DNA of 64,000 nt from Pseudomonas sp. RSB 5.4 (GCF_037126175.1 NZ_CP146986.1:5518501-5582500); one strand, 5' to 3'; counted from the stretch's first letter, positions 36,645-46,564 are shown. Program-made: numbers and translations. Notes: generated from the sequence alone by a model not told the origin.

Positions 36645-37345
36645 TGTAGGAGCCAGCCTGCTGGCGATGGCAGCCTGACAGCCGACCAATTTCCAACTGC
36701 CTGCACTCAATCCCACTGGGGGAGCTGGCTTGCCAGCGATGGCGGCCTCCGAGCCGACCAATCTCCAACAGACCACACCCAATCCCTCTGTAGGAGCCAG
36801 CCTGCTGGCGATGGGCGGCCTGACAGCCAACCATTTTCTAACTGACTCGCCCAATCCACTGTGGGAGCGGGCTTGCCAGCGATGGCGGCCTCCGAGCCGA
36901 CCAATCTCCAACAGACCACACCCAATCCCTCTGTAGGAGCCAGCCTGCTGGCGATGGCGGCCTGACAGCCAACCATTTTCTAACTGACTCGCCCAATCCC
37001 ACTGTGGGAGCTGGCTTGCCAGCGATGGCGGCCTCCGAGCCGACCAATCTCTAAAAGACCACACCCAATCCCTCTGTAGGAGCCAGCCTGCTGGCGATGG
37101 CGGCCTGACAGCCGACCAATCTCCAAAAGACCACACCCAATCCCAATTTGGGAGCTGGCTTGCCAGCGATGGCGGCCTCCGAGCCGACCAATCTCTAACA
37201 AACCACACCCAATCCCTCTGTAGGAGCCAGCCTGCTGGCGATGGGCGGCCTGACAGCCAACCATTTTCTAACTGACTCGCCCAATCCACTGTGGGAGCGG
37301 GCTTGCTCGCGAAGGCGGTTTCACAACCGACCATTTTCTAATCGA
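36645..37345. repeat. Tandem array of ten alternating REP units (~72-bp period)
   Basis: Unit starts are at 36645, 36717, 36789, 36860, 36932, 37003, 37075, 37147, 37219 and 37290. Odd units begin TGTAGGAGCCAGCCTGCTGG and are followed by GGCCTGACAGCC. Even units begin TGTGGGAGC(T/G)GGCTTGCCAGC and are followed by GGCCTCCGAGCC. The repeating element is therefore a ~143-bp dimer present five times. The last unit switches to the GCTTGCTCGCGAAGGCGG class. No gene is supportable here. Confidence 0.93.
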
Positions 37346-37472
37346 ACTGAGCGACCGTAGGGACTGTAGGGCGAGTCCGTATTTTGAGTTCTCGATGTTC
37401 TTGAGCGCGACAACCGGTGTGCTGGGCGTTAGTGTTTCAGGTCCACGCCAGTCGCTTTGAGAGGTCAAGGGA

Positions 37473-38702
37473 ATGACGCGCAACCTCGTCCATCTGCTGC
37501 GTCCCAGCGGCTATTTCAGTCTGATGGCCTGGGTACTTGCGGCATTGCTGTTCATCAATCGTCTGAGCAGCATGGTCAAGCTGTTCATGGCGCTGTATCT
37601 GCGTCAGGAGTTGGGGCTGGCGATCGAGACAGTCGGTTGGCTGCTGTCGGCCTATGGTGCCGGGTTGTTGATCGGTTCGATGCTCGGCGGGCTGCTCAGT
37701 GACCATGTGCGGACGGCGCGGCTGACGGCGGCGTTGTTCTTCGTCTCCGTATGGGTGTTGATCCTGCTGGGGCTGGTGACGCAGGTGCCGCTGCTGGCCG
37801 GGTTGCTGTTGCTCAGCGGTACCCTCGACGGGGCGATTCGAACCCTGCATCAGCGGCTGATCATGGAGTATTGCGAGCCAGCGCAGCGTTCGCGCGCCCA
37901 GGCCTTGAGCCGTGTTGCAAGAAACCTTGGCATGGCGGCTGCCGGTATTGCCGGCGGGGTGTTGGCGCAGACGGATTTCCGTTGGGTGTTTTTTGTCAGT
38001 GCGGCAATGACGTTGCTGGCGTTGCTGTGGTTTGTGCGCACTACCTGGCGCCGTGCGGTGCTCGAGCCCGATGAGGTGACCGAGGCTGGCACTGGCACAC
38101 CGTTGCGCGACACGGCGTTCCTTTGGCTGCTCGGTGCGGCGGTGTTGCTGGGGATGGCGTTCGACACGGTTTACAGCACGCTGGGCAACTATCTGCGTGA
38201 CTACTACCACTTGAGCACCGAGGCCATCGGCTGGCAGTTCGGGCTTAACGCGATGCTGGTGGTGGCGCTGCAGATCCCACTGACGCATTGGGGCGAGCGC
38301 TGGGGCTTGCGTCGACAAGTGCTGGCGGGCTGTGTGTTACTGGCGGTCGGGTTGGGGATGTTGCCGTTTGGCTCGGGGTTGTTTTACGTGTGTCTGTCGA
38401 CGGTGATCTGGACATTGGGTGAAGCTTTTTTCATGCCGCCAATGAATGTGCTGGTCATGCGGCATGCGCAGGGTGGCAAGAGCGGCCAGTATTTCGGCCT
38501 GTTCTTCATGAGCTGGAGCGCCAGTGCGTTGCTGTCTCCGGTGCTGAGTGGTCAGCTGTATGGGCACTTCGGCGGGCACAGCGTATGGCTTGCGAGCGCG
38601 ACACTGGCGTTGTTGACCGTGCCGCTGATCTGCCTTGCTACACGCTTGTCGACACCGGCCAAGGCGCAAGCCGCCAACCAGCGCGCCACCTCGCTTAGCT
38701 GA
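37473..38702 (+). CDS. Major facilitator superfamily transporter
   Basis: A 409-residue inner-membrane protein with about twelve hydrophobic segments and an MFS-type loop between helices 2 and 3 (GGLLSDHVRTARL). A long central hydrophilic loop begins near residue 195 (RRAVLEPDEVTEAG). The ATG at 37473 has AAGG a few bases upstream. The substrate is unknown; neighbours give no hint, since repeats lie on one side and an unrelated small gene on the other. Confidence 0.9.
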   Translation: MTRNLVHLLRPSGYFSLMAWVLAALLFINRLSSMVKLFMALYLRQELGLAIETVGWLLSAYGAGLLIGSMLGGLLSDHVRTARLTAALFFVSVWVLILLGLVTQVPLLAGLLLLSGTLDGAIRTLHQRLIMEYCEPAQRSRAQALSRVARNLGMAAAGIAGGVLAQTDFRWVFFVSAAMTLLALLWFVRTTWRRAVLEPDEVTEAGTGTPLRDTAFLWLLGAAVLLGMAFDTVYSTLGNYLRDYYHLSTEAIGWQFGLNAMLVVALQIPLTHWGERWGLRRQVLAGCVLLAVGLGMLPFGSGLFYVCLSTVIWTLGEAFFMPPMNVLVMRHAQGGKSGQYFGLFFMSWSASALLSPVLSGQLYGHFGGHSVWLASATLALLTVPLICLATRLSTPAKAQAANQRATSLS

Positions 38703-38853
38703 TTCGGTTATAGCGGTTATTCACAAGTGATCTTCCCGACCGGGGCATTTCCGAGGTCCCGTTAGCGTCCTATCTGGTGAACCGGACTGATCGGAACTAG
38801 ATTTCATTCAGCGCCGGATTGGCACCCCAGGCTTCAACCACGAAAGGATGGAA

Positions 38854-39114
38854 ATGGCTATGAGCATTTTTCAACGCGTTGTGCTGTTGCTTAAGGTTTT
38901 GGTGATGTTGACGCTTGGCACCACGGCGGCGTGGGCGAGTTCTGCCACGCCACCACAGGGTTTTAACGCAGCCCACGGACAAGCCGGTGTGGTCATGCTG
39001 GCCAAGTCTGAATCCGAACCGGGCGATCAGGACCAGGGCGGCAGCAAGGACGATGACGACTCCACCACTGATGAGCCAGACACTGACGATGACGACGGCG
39101 ACAGCCAGTCGTAA
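38854..39114 (+). CDS. Small exported protein with acidic Asp-rich tail
   Basis: A protein of about 86 residues with a signal-like N-terminus (VVLLLKVLVMLTLGTTAAWAS) and probable cleavage after AWA. The C-terminal third is almost all D, E, S, T and Q (GGSKDDDDSTTDEPDTDDDD). The ATGs at 38848, 38854 and 38860 are all possible; 38854 has AAGG at a workable distance. Family not recognised. An acidic exported peptide may bind metal or calcium, but this is only a guess. A hairpin follows. Confidence 0.65.
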   Translation: MAMSIFQRVVLLLKVLVMLTLGTTAAWASSATPPQGFNAAHGQAGVVMLAKSESEPGDQDQGGSKDDDDSTTDEPDTDDDDGDSQS

Positions 39115-39129
39115 ATCGCCGGCAAAAGA

Positions 39130-39176
39130 AAACCCCTTCTTCCCCGACTGATGCGCAATCGGAGGAGAAGGGGTTT
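39130..39176 (+). terminator. Hairpin after the acidic exported protein gene
   Basis: AAACCCCTTCT and AGAAGGGGTTT form an 11-bp stem with a long, partly paired loop. The T-run after it is short (TTTGGTT). Confidence 0.65.
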
Positions 39177-39207
39177 GGTTAACCCTTTGACTACAACTCA
39201 AATCCCC

Positions 39208-39297
39208 TGTGGTAGAGGGCTTGCGCCCGAAAGCGGTGAATCAGTCACCATCATCATCGACTGTCACACCGCATTCGCGAGCAAGCCCGCTGCCACA
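39208..39297. repeat. Degenerate REPIN
   Basis: TGTGGTAGAGGGCTTGCGCCCGAAAGCGG is paired with CGCGAGCAAGCCCGCTGCCACA. The left arm is diverged from the standard REP. It separates the acidic protein gene from the convergent dppF. Confidence 0.75.
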
Positions 39298-39313
39298 ATT
39301 CTGTCCGCGGTGA

Positions 39314-40294
39314 TCAGGCGGCGCCGTCGAGGAACTGCTCGGCGTAGTGGCAAGCCACCTGCCGGTTGTCGAGCTGGCGCAGGGCCGGCTCTTCGCTGCT
39401 GCAACGTTCGGTCGCGTACGGGCAGCGCTTGTGGAACGCGCAGCCCGGTGGCGGGTTCAGCGGGTTGGGCAGTTCGCCGACGATCTTGATTTTCGGCTTG
39501 TCCGGGTCCGGGTGGATCGTAGGCGTCGCCGATAACAAGGCTTGGGTGTACGGGTGCAGAGGACGGGTGTAGATGTCCTCTTTCGGGCCCATTTCCACCG
39601 GCCGGCCGAGGTACATCACCAGCACCGAATCAGCGACGTGACGCACCACGGCCAGGTTGTGCGAGATGAACACGTAGGCGGTGTTGAATTCCTGCTGCAG
39701 GTCCATGAACAGGTTCAGCACCTGCGCCTGAATCGACACGTCCAGCGCCGAGGTCGGTTCGTCCGCCACCAGCACTTTCGGTTGCAGCATCATCGCCCGG
39801 GCCAGGGCGATCCGCTGACGCTGACCGCCGGAGAACATGTGCGGATAACGCTGGTAATGCTCAGGACGCAAGCCGACCTGCTTCATCATCGCCTGGACTT
39901 TCTCGCGACGTTCGGTGGCCGACAGGTTGGTGTTGATCAGCAGCGGCTCGGCCAGTTGATCACCGATTTTCTGCCGTGGGTTCAACGATGCGTACGGGCT
40001 CTGGAATACCATCTGCACGTCTTTGCGCAGTTGCTTGCGCTGGGCCTTGTCGGCGCCGGCGACTTCCTGACCGGCGATCTTCAGCGAGCCGGACGACGGC
40101 TCTTCAATCAGGGTCAGGGCACGGGCCAGGGTGGATTTGCCGCAGCCCGATTCGCCGACCACGGCGAGGGTCTTGCCGGCTTCCAGTTCGAACGACACAC
40201 CGTTGAGGGCGCGCACGGTCGCGTGGCCCTTGAACAGGCCACGGGAGACTTCGTAGTGACGGGTCAGGTCGCGGGCGGTAAGTACGACGGCCAT
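39314..40294 (-). CDS. dppF: Dipeptide ABC transporter ATPase DppF
   Basis: A 326-residue ATPase of the DppF/OppF type. It has Walker A VVGESGCGKST, signature FSGGQRQR, Walker B VLVADEPTSALD and the C-terminal oligopeptide-transporter tail with cysteines (FHKRCPYATERCSSEEP), which in relatives holds an iron-sulfur cluster. It is the last gene of the dpp block, with its start overlapping the dppD stop (TAATG). Confidence 0.95.
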   Translation of the reverse strand: MAVVLTARDLTRHYEVSRGLFKGHATVRALNGVSFELEAGKTLAVVGESGCGKSTLARALTLIEEPSSGSLKIAGQEVAGADKAQRKQLRKDVQMVFQSPYASLNPRQKIGDQLAEPLLINTNLSATERREKVQAMMKQVGLRPEHYQRYPHMFSGGQRQRIALARAMMLQPKVLVADEPTSALDVSIQAQVLNLFMDLQQEFNTAYVFISHNLAVVRHVADSVLVMYLGRPVEMGPKEDIYTRPLHPYTQALLSATPTIHPDPDKPKIKIVGELPNPLNPPPGCAFHKRCPYATERCSSEEPALRQLDNRQVACHYAEQFLDGAA

Positions 40295-41262
40295 TACGCC
40301 ACCTCCTGGTTCAGCGGGAAGAAGCAGCGCGCGAGGCTGTTGCTTTTCGGATCAAGGGCTGGACGCTGCGCGCGGCAGCTGTCCTGCACGTACGGGCAGC
40401 GCGGCGACAGCAGGCAACCCTGCGGACGGTCGTAGCGGCCCGGAACGATACCCGGCAGGGTCGACAGGCGTGAGGCGCCCAGACTGTGCTCGGGAATCGC
40501 CTTGAGCAGCGCTTCGCTGTACGGGTGCGCCGGGATGTCGAACAGTTGCGGCACCTGACCGACTTCAACCGCTTGGCCGGCGTACATCACGCACACGCGC
40601 TGGGCGGTTTCAGCCACGACCGCAAGGTCGTGGGTGATCAGCACCAGGCCCATGTTCTGTTCTTTCTGCAACGCCAGCAGCAGATCCATGATCTGCGCCT
40701 GAATCGTTACGTCCAGCGCCGTGGTCGGTTCGTCGGCGATCAGCAGTTTTGGCTCGCCGGCAATCGCCATGGCAATCGCCACGCGCTGGCTCATACCGCC
40801 GGACAGTTGGTGCGGGTAGGCGTCCATACGGCTGGCGGCGCCCGGGATTTCAACTTTTTCCAGCAGTTCGATGGCACGTTTGCGCGCTTGCTTGCCGGAC
40901 ATTTTCAGGTGCAGGCGCAGCACTTCTTCGATCTGGAAACCGACGGTGTAGCTCGGGTTGAGTGCGGTCATCGGGTCCTGGAACACCATCGCCAGGTCTT
41001 TGCCGACGATTTGTCGACGCTGGCGGCTGCTCAGCTTGAGCATGTTCTTGCCGTCGAAACTCAGGGAATCGGCAGTGACGATCCCCGGGTGCTCGATCAG
41101 GCCCATCAGCGCCATCATGGTCACGGATTTACCCGAACCCGATTCGCCAACGATCGCCAGGACTTCGCCCTTGTCGACTTTCAGGTCGAGGCCGTCGACT
41201 ACTGGAACGGCGTTCTTGTCGCCGAAGCGAACGTTGAGATTCTTGATTTCTAGCAGTGACAT
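40294..41262 (-). CDS. dppD: Dipeptide ABC transporter ATPase DppD
   Basis: A 322-residue ATPase, paired with DppF. It has Walker [11 protein letters not shown], signature LSGGMSQR, Walker [13 protein letters not shown] and the cysteine-rich tail ([15 protein letters not shown]). The start ATG at 41262 has AGGAG upstream, shortening the open frame by 15 codons. It is translationally coupled to dppF. Confidence 0.95.
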   Translation of the reverse strand: MSLLEIKNLNVRFGDKNAVPVVDGLDLKVDKGEVLAIVGESGSGKSVTMMALMGLIEHPGIVTADSLSFDGKNMLKLSSRQRRQIVGKDLAMVFQDPMTALNPSYTVGFQIEEVLRLHLKMSGKQARKRAIELLEKVEIPGAASRMDAYPHQLSGGMSQRVAIAMAIAGEPKLLIADEPTTALDVTIQAQIMDLLLALQKEQNMGLVLITHDLAVVAETAQRVCVMYAGQAVEVGQVPQLFDIPAHPYSEALLKAIPEHSLGASRLSTLPGIVPGRYDRPQGCLLSPRCPYVQDSCRAQRPALDPKSNSLARCFFPLNQEVA

Positions 41263-41272
41263 GGGAATCTCC

Positions 41273-42199
41273 TCAGGCGGCGTTCTTGAGTTTCGGGTCC
41301 AGCGCATCGCGCAGGCCGTCGCCCATCAAGTTGATTGCCAGCACGCTGAGCAAAATGGTCAAACCAGGCAGACTGACGACCCACCAGGCGCGTTCGATGT
41401 AGTCGCGGGCCGAGGCCAGCATGGTGCCCCACTCAGGGGTTGGCGGTTGTACGCCAAGGCCGAGGAAGCCCAGCGCCGCAGCATCGAGAATCGCCGAAGA
41501 GAAACTCAGGGTCGCCTGCACGATCAGTGGCGCCATGCAGTTGGGCAGCACGGTGATGAACATCAGGCGTGGCAGACCGGCACCGGCCAGGCGCGCGGCG
41601 GTCACGTAGTCGCGGTTCAGTTCGCCCATCACCGCAGCACGGGTCAGACGCACGTAGGACGGCAAGGACACCACAGCAATGGCGATCACGGTGTTGATCA
41701 GGCCAGGGCCGAGGATGGCGACGATCGCCACAGCCAGCAGCAGGGACGGCAGGGCCAGCATGATGTCCATCAGACGCATGATGGTCGGGCCGATCATTTT
41801 CGGGAAGAAGCCGGCGAACAGACCCAGCAGGATCCCCGGGATCAGCGACATCACCACTGACGACAGACCGATCAGCAGCGACAGGCGCGAACCCTGGATC
41901 AGGCGCGACAGCAGGTCACGCCCCAGTTCATCGGTACCGAGCAGGAACTGCATCTGCCCGCCTTCAAGCCAGGCCGGTGGCGTCAGCAGGAAGTCACGGT
42001 ATTGCTCGCTCGGGTTATGCGGCGCGACCCACGGCGCGAAGATCGCGCAGAAAATCACCAGCAGCATGAACAGCAGGCCGGCAACCGCGCCCTTGTTTTT
42101 GGAGAAGGCTTGCCAGAATTCTTTGTACGGCGACGGGTACAGCAGGCTTTGATCCGCGCTTGGGGCGGCATTGGCTACTGAGGATGTTGGAGTGCTCAT
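41273..42199 (-). CDS. dppC: Dipeptide ABC transporter permease DppC
   Basis: A 308-residue permease with an N-terminal cytoplasmic tail, a membrane helix ([19 protein letters not shown]), the OppC-type [13 protein letters not shown] motif and four to five further helices with the ATPase-docking loop ([20 protein letters not shown]). The ATG at 42199 is 10 bases after the dppB stop. Confidence 0.95.
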   Translation of the reverse strand: MSTPTSSVANAAPSADQSLLYPSPYKEFWQAFSKNKGAVAGLLFMLLVIFCAIFAPWVAPHNPSEQYRDFLLTPPAWLEGGQMQFLLGTDELGRDLLSRLIQGSRLSLLIGLSSVVMSLIPGILLGLFAGFFPKMIGPTIMRLMDIMLALPSLLLAVAIVAILGPGLINTVIAIAVVSLPSYVRLTRAAVMGELNRDYVTAARLAGAGLPRLMFITVLPNCMAPLIVQATLSFSSAILDAAALGFLGLGVQPPTPEWGTMLASARDYIERAWWVVSLPGLTILLSVLAINLMGDGLRDALDPKLKNAA

Positions 42200-42209
42200 G
42201 GTATGGACC

Positions 42210-43220
42210 TCAGCGCTGATGACGGATGCGTGGGTTGGCAAAGCCGTAGAGGATGTCCACTACGAAGTTGACCAGAATCACCAGGCAGGCGATTAACAGG
42301 ATGCCGTTTTGCACAACCGGGTAGTCCCGGGCGCCGATGGCTTCGATCAGCCATTTACCGATGCCGGGCCAGGAGAAGATGGTTTCGGTCAGGACTGCAC
42401 CGGCCAGCAGGGTGCCGACTTGCAGACCGACCACGGTCAGAACCGGAATCAGCGCGTTGCGCAGGCCGTGCACGAACACCACGCGCGCCGGCGACAGGCC
42501 TTTGGCCCGGGCGGTACGGATGTAGTCTTCACGCAGCACTTCGAGCATCGACGAACGGGTCATCCGCGCGATCACCGCCAGCGGAATGGTGCCGAGCACG
42601 ATGGCCGGCAGGATCAGGTGATGCAGGGCATCGAGGAACGCGCCCATGTCATCGGCCAGCAGCGTGTCGATCAGCATGAAACCGGTGCGCGGCTCGATGT
42701 CGTAGAGCAGGTCGATCCGTCCGGAGACCGGGGTCCAGCCCAGGCTCACCGAGAAAAACATGATCAGGATCAGGCCCCACCAGAAGATCGGCATCGAATA
42801 CCCCGCCAGGGAGATGCCCATCACCCCGTGGTCGAACAGGGATCCTCGCTTGAGGGCCGCAATCACCCCGGCCAGCAGGCCCAGGATGCCGGCGAACAGC
42901 AGGGCGGCCATGGACAGTTCCAGGGTCGCCGGGAAGAGAGAGGTGAACTCGGTCCATACGCTTTCACGCGTACGCAGGGATTCGCCGAGATCGCCGTGGG
43001 CCAGTTTGCCGATGTAGTCCAGGTACTGGGCATACAGCGGTTTGTTCAGACCTAGGCGTTCCATTGCCTGAGCGTGCATTTCGGGGTCGACCCGACGTTC
43101 GCCCATCATCACTTCCACGGGGTCGCCAGGGATCATGCGAATCAACGCGAAAGTCAGCAGGGTGATGCCGAAAAACGTGGGGATCAACAACCCCAGTCGG
43201 CGGGCAATAAAACTAAACAT
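42210..43220 (-). CDS. dppB: Dipeptide ABC transporter permease DppB
   Basis: A 336-residue permease beginning MFSFIARRLGLLIPTFFGIT, with the DppB signature IRMIPGDPVEVMMG, six hydrophobic segments and the docking loop RTARAKGLSPARVVFVHGLRN. It follows the binding-protein gene dppA4 by 73 bases and begins the transport core dppBCDF. Confidence 0.95.
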   Translation of the reverse strand: MFSFIARRLGLLIPTFFGITLLTFALIRMIPGDPVEVMMGERRVDPEMHAQAMERLGLNKPLYAQYLDYIGKLAHGDLGESLRTRESVWTEFTSLFPATLELSMAALLFAGILGLLAGVIAALKRGSLFDHGVMGISLAGYSMPIFWWGLILIMFFSVSLGWTPVSGRIDLLYDIEPRTGFMLIDTLLADDMGAFLDALHHLILPAIVLGTIPLAVIARMTRSSMLEVLREDYIRTARAKGLSPARVVFVHGLRNALIPVLTVVGLQVGTLLAGAVLTETIFSWPGIGKWLIEAIGARDYPVVQNGILLIACLVILVNFVVDILYGFANPRIRHQR

Positions 43221-43293
43221 CTTGTGTGGTACCTCATCAGCCGGTTAGGCGTGCCCGGCGACCCTGGGGTCAGGGAGGCCGGGAGTTTCTTAT

Positions 43294-44889
43294 CTACTTC
43301 ACCTGGGTGGTGGCGAAGTTATTAGTGGTGAGAGGGCTGATGTGATAACCCTCTACGTTGTTGCGCATTGCGGTAAACATACGGGTGTGGGCCATGCTGA
43401 TCCACGGTTGGTCCTGATTAAACAGCACCTGGGCCTGTTCGTAGAGTTTGGCGCGTTCGGCCGGATCTACTTTAGCCCGTGCTTCGTCCAGCAGTGCCTG
43501 GAATTTCTCGTTGCACCAGCGAGCGTAGTTTTCGCCGTTCTTGGCCGCTTCGCAACTGAGCATAGGCGTCAGGAAGTTATCCGGGTCGCCGTTGTCGCCC
43601 GCCCATCCGGCCGACACCATGTCGTGCTCGCCGGCCTTGGCGCGTTTGAGCATCTCGCCCCATTCCATCACGCGGATGTCGATCTTGATCCCGACTTTCG
43701 CCAGGTCAGCCTGCATCATCTGCGCGCCGAGCATCGGATTCGGGTTGGTCGGGCCACCACCGTTACGGGTAAACAGGGTAAACACGGTGCCTTCCGGAAC
43801 CCCGGCCTCCTTGAGCAGGGCGCGCGCCTTGTCGAGGTCACGTGGCGGGTTCTTCAGGTCGTGGTTGTAGCCCAGCAGCGTCGGCGGGTACGGGTTGACC
43901 GCGACCGAGGCGTTGCCTTTGCCGAACAGCGCGTTGACGTAGGCTTCCTTGTCGAAGGCGATATCAATCGCTTTGCGCACCCGCACGTCGCTGATGTATT
44001 TGTGCTGGGTGTTCATGGCGATGTACGAGACGGTCATCGCGTCCATCTCGTCGACCTTCAGGTTGCTGTCTTTCTTGATGCTCGGGATGTCATCCGGCTT
44101 CGGATACAGCGCGATCTGGCACTCGTTGGCCTTGAGCTTCTGCAGGCGCACGTTGTTGTCAGTGGCGATCGCCAGAATCAGCGCGTCGGCCGGGGCCTTG
44201 CCACGGAAGTAGTCCGGGTTGGCCTTGAAGCGTACCTGGGCGTCCTTGGCGTAACGCTGGAAGATGAACGGGCCGGTGCCCACAGGCTTGTTGTTGAGGT
44301 CGCCGGTCTTGCCGGACTTGAGCAACTGGTCGGCGTATTCGGCCGGGTAGATCGAGGAGAACGCCATGGCGATGTCGGCCAGGAACGGCGCTTCGCGGCG
44401 GGTCAGGGTGAACTTGACCGTGTTGTCGTCGACTTTCTCTACGCTTTTGAGCAGTTCCTTGAAGCCCATGCTTTCAAAGTACGGGAAGCCCACGCTCGAC
44501 AGTTTGTGCCACGGGTGATTCGGGTCCAGCTGGCGCTGGAAGCTCCAGACCACGTCGTCGGCGTTCATGTCGCGGGTCGGCTTGAAATATTCGGTGGTGT
44601 GAAACTTGACGCCTTTGCGCAGGTGGAACGTGTAGGTCAGGCCGTCGTCACTGATGTCCCAGGACTCGGCGAGCGCCGGGATCACTTCGGTGGTGCCGGG
44701 CTTGAAGTCGGCCAGACGGTTGAAGATCGTTTCGGCCACCGCATCGGCAGTGACTGCAGTTGTGTACTGGACCATATCGAAGCCTTCCGGGCTGGCTTCG
44801 GTGCAGACCACCAAGGGTTTGGCCGAGACGCCGATGGCGGCGCTCAACAACGCGGCAGCGACGGCCGCACGTAGGGGAAGCATTTTCAT
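43294..44889 (-). CDS. Dipeptide ABC transporter substrate-binding protein, dppA4-like
   Basis: A 531-residue periplasmic binding protein of the SBP_bac_5 family. A signal peptide ends near VSAKPLV. The mature part has CTEASPEGFDMVQYTTA and the family repeat YTFHLRKGVKFH. The chosen ATG at 44889 has GAGGG about seven bases upstream. It lies directly before dppB, as dppA4 (PA4502) does in PAO1, and differs most from the other three copies here. Confidence 0.92.
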   Translation of the reverse strand: MKMLPLRAAVAAALLSAAIGVSAKPLVVCTEASPEGFDMVQYTTAVTADAVAETIFNRLADFKPGTTEVIPALAESWDISDDGLTYTFHLRKGVKFHTTEYFKPTRDMNADDVVWSFQRQLDPNHPWHKLSSVGFPYFESMGFKELLKSVEKVDDNTVKFTLTRREAPFLADIAMAFSSIYPAEYADQLLKSGKTGDLNNKPVGTGPFIFQRYAKDAQVRFKANPDYFRGKAPADALILAIATDNNVRLQKLKANECQIALYPKPDDIPSIKKDSNLKVDEMDAMTVSYIAMNTQHKYISDVRVRKAIDIAFDKEAYVNALFGKGNASVAVNPYPPTLLGYNHDLKNPPRDLDKARALLKEAGVPEGTVFTLFTRNGGGPTNPNPMLGAQMMQADLAKVGIKIDIRVMEWGEMLKRAKAGEHDMVSAGWAGDNGDPDNFLTPMLSCEAAKNGENYARWCNEKFQALLDEARAKVDPAERAKLYEQAQVLFNQDQPWISMAHTRMFTAMRNNVEGYHISPLTTNNFATTQVK

Positions 44890-44967
44890 CGATAACCCTC
44901 TGCAATCGGTTGAAGACAAAAAACCGAACGGCCGACTCGTCATGAGTCAGCCGTCGGTCGGCGGTTT

Positions 44968-46389
44968 TTACAGGATGTTGAATGGAATCGTGGTCACGAG
45001 ACGGAACTCGTTGATGTTGCCGTCAGCCTGATGCTCGCTCGCGCGGTGAGTGGTGTAAGTCGCGCGAATCGCGGTGGCCTTCAGAGGGCCACTCTGCACG
45101 GCGTAAGAGGCGCCGATGCCGTATTCGTAGTGGCTTTCGCCGTCCATCAGGCTCAGGTCGCCGCGCTTGGCGCCCGGATCGGTGTAGGCGGTGCCGGTGT
45201 AGTGAGTACCGTCGATGCCCCAGCCACGAGCCTGGTAGATGTTGAACTTCAGGCCTGGCACGCCGTATTCGGCCATGTTGATGCCATAGGCGATCTGGAA
45301 GGATTTCTCGTTCGGGCCGTTGAAGTCCGACAGCAGGGAGTTGGCCAGGTAGATGCCGTTGGTTTCGTGCAGGTAGTCGAAGTACTCGTCACCGTTCACT
45401 TGCTGGTACGAGAAGGTCAGGCTGTGCGCCTGGTGGGTCAGGCCGAACGACAGCGAGTAGGTGTCGTTGTCGATTTTGCCCATCAGTTTTTTGCCTTCAT
45501 CTACGGTCTTGTAGTAGTTCAGACCGGTGGTCAGGCTCAGCACCTGGCTGTCACCCAGTTCATGGGTGCCGCCGAAGTAGTACTGGTTCCAGAAGTCTTC
45601 GACGTTGGCCACGTAGAGGCTGGTTTTCAGGCTTTTGAGCGGCTGATAGTTGACGCCGGCGGTGTAGACCTTGTCGGTTTCCGCGCCGTTGGCACCGTAT
45701 TCGCTGCGGAACTTCGACAGGCTCTGCTCGGTACGAGGCGAGACGCGGTCAAAACCGGCCAGGTCGAACGACAGGTTGTTGAATTCTTCGCTGTGCAGGC
45801 TGATACCTTCGAAGCTCGAAGGCAGCGGACGGTTGCCGATGACGTCGACGATCGGGGTGCTGAAATTCTGGCGGCCTGCGGTCAGCGTAGTGTTGGAAAC
45901 ACGGAACTTGACGTTGGCCAGACCCAGTTTGCTCCACTGGTCGACAGCGTCACCGTCGGAGTGCGCCAGGGTACGGTTGGAACCGCCGGCGATGTCCTTG
46001 CGGTCACGGTCGAGAGCGATGGCGTTGTAGGCCGCGACTTCGGTGCTGACGCCAACGGTGCCTTGGGTGAAGCCCGAGGTGTAGTTGACGATTGTGCCTT
46101 GAACCCAGTTGATACGACGTGCGGTCGGTGTTTTGACCACGGGCGAAGTGTTCTTGTCACTGTTTTTCACGTAGCTGAAGGTGTCATCGCGACGCTTCAG
46201 TTCGTTGGCATACCAGTTACGCGTGGTGCCGCCCAGACTTTGTCCATCGACAAAGCCTTTGGCCTCGCTTTGGGCGCTGCTGCCGGCCAGAGTGGTCGGT
46301 ACGAATTCCTGACTAACAGGTTCCGCATACGCCGTTGCGGTAATGCTGCTGATGGCCAAAGCCAGTATCGCAGTGCTGCTCAGTTTCAT
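44968..46389 (-). CDS. OprD-family outer-membrane porin (OpdP-like)
   Basis: A 473-residue porin of the OprD family, predicted as an 18-strand barrel for small peptides or amino acids. The signal peptide ends in TAYAEP. The N-terminus has the family start (GFVDGQSLGGTTRNWYANEL) and the C-terminus ends in a hydrophobic strand (TTIPFNIL). The dpp neighbours and PAO1 order (opdP, PA4501) suggest uptake of dipeptides such as glycine-glutamate; this is inferred. A 12-bp palindrome lies 80 bases upstream. Confidence 0.9.
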   Translation of the reverse strand: MKLSSTAILALAISSITATAYAEPVSQEFVPTTLAGSSAQSEAKGFVDGQSLGGTTRNWYANELKRRDDTFSYVKNSDKNTSPVVKTPTARRINWVQGTIVNYTSGFTQGTVGVSTEVAAYNAIALDRDRKDIAGGSNRTLAHSDGDAVDQWSKLGLANVKFRVSNTTLTAGRQNFSTPIVDVIGNRPLPSSFEGISLHSEEFNNLSFDLAGFDRVSPRTEQSLSKFRSEYGANGAETDKVYTAGVNYQPLKSLKTSLYVANVEDFWNQYYFGGTHELGDSQVLSLTTGLNYYKTVDEGKKLMGKIDNDTYSLSFGLTHQAHSLTFSYQQVNGDEYFDYLHETNGIYLANSLLSDFNGPNEKSFQIAYGINMAEYGVPGLKFNIYQARGWGIDGTHYTGTAYTDPGAKRGDLSLMDGESHYEYGIGASYAVQSGPLKATAIRATYTTHRASEHQADGNINEFRLVTTIPFNIL

Positions 46390-46468
46390 GGGTGAAGCTC
46401 CTTTACTTTCTTTTTATGCCGGCTTTTTTGGGTTGGCCGGTTATTGGTTTAGAACTCATTCACACATC

Positions 46469-46480
46469 GCAAACGTTTGC
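46469..46480. promoter_or_regulatory. Palindrome upstream of the porin gene, LacI-family-like operator
   Basis: GCAAACGTTTGC is a perfect 12-bp palindrome about 80 bases before the porin ATG. It has the central CG and flanking A/T of LacI/GalR-family operators and resembles the E. coli PurR core. The cognate regulator is not in the window unless Cra itself binds it (Cra site: TTAAACGTTTCA, sharing AAACGTTT). Confidence 0.5.
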
Positions 46481-46518
46481 AAAAGGCCTGATTGGCGAAT
46501 TTCGGCAAAGCGCTTGCG

Positions 46519-46542
46519 TGAGGGGGATAGACAGCCCCCTCA
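46519..46542 (-). terminator. Hairpin after the third dppA-like gene
   Basis: TGAGGGGG and CCCCCTCA form an 8-bp stem with an 8-base loop, 23 bases after the gene end. No T-run follows in either direction, so termination would be weak. Confidence 0.45.
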
Positions 46543-46564
46543 GCGTTGCGGCTAATCGGTTGGG

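Noticed and set aside
36543..37334. 263-codon minus-strand frame over the REP array
   Set aside because: It is a repetitive translation of the array (recurrent GRLGGRHRWQA); no start signal.
36645..37345. CRISPR array
   Set aside because: Periodic, but the segments between heads are themselves repeated and not unique spacers; heads are REP sequences and no cas genes are near.
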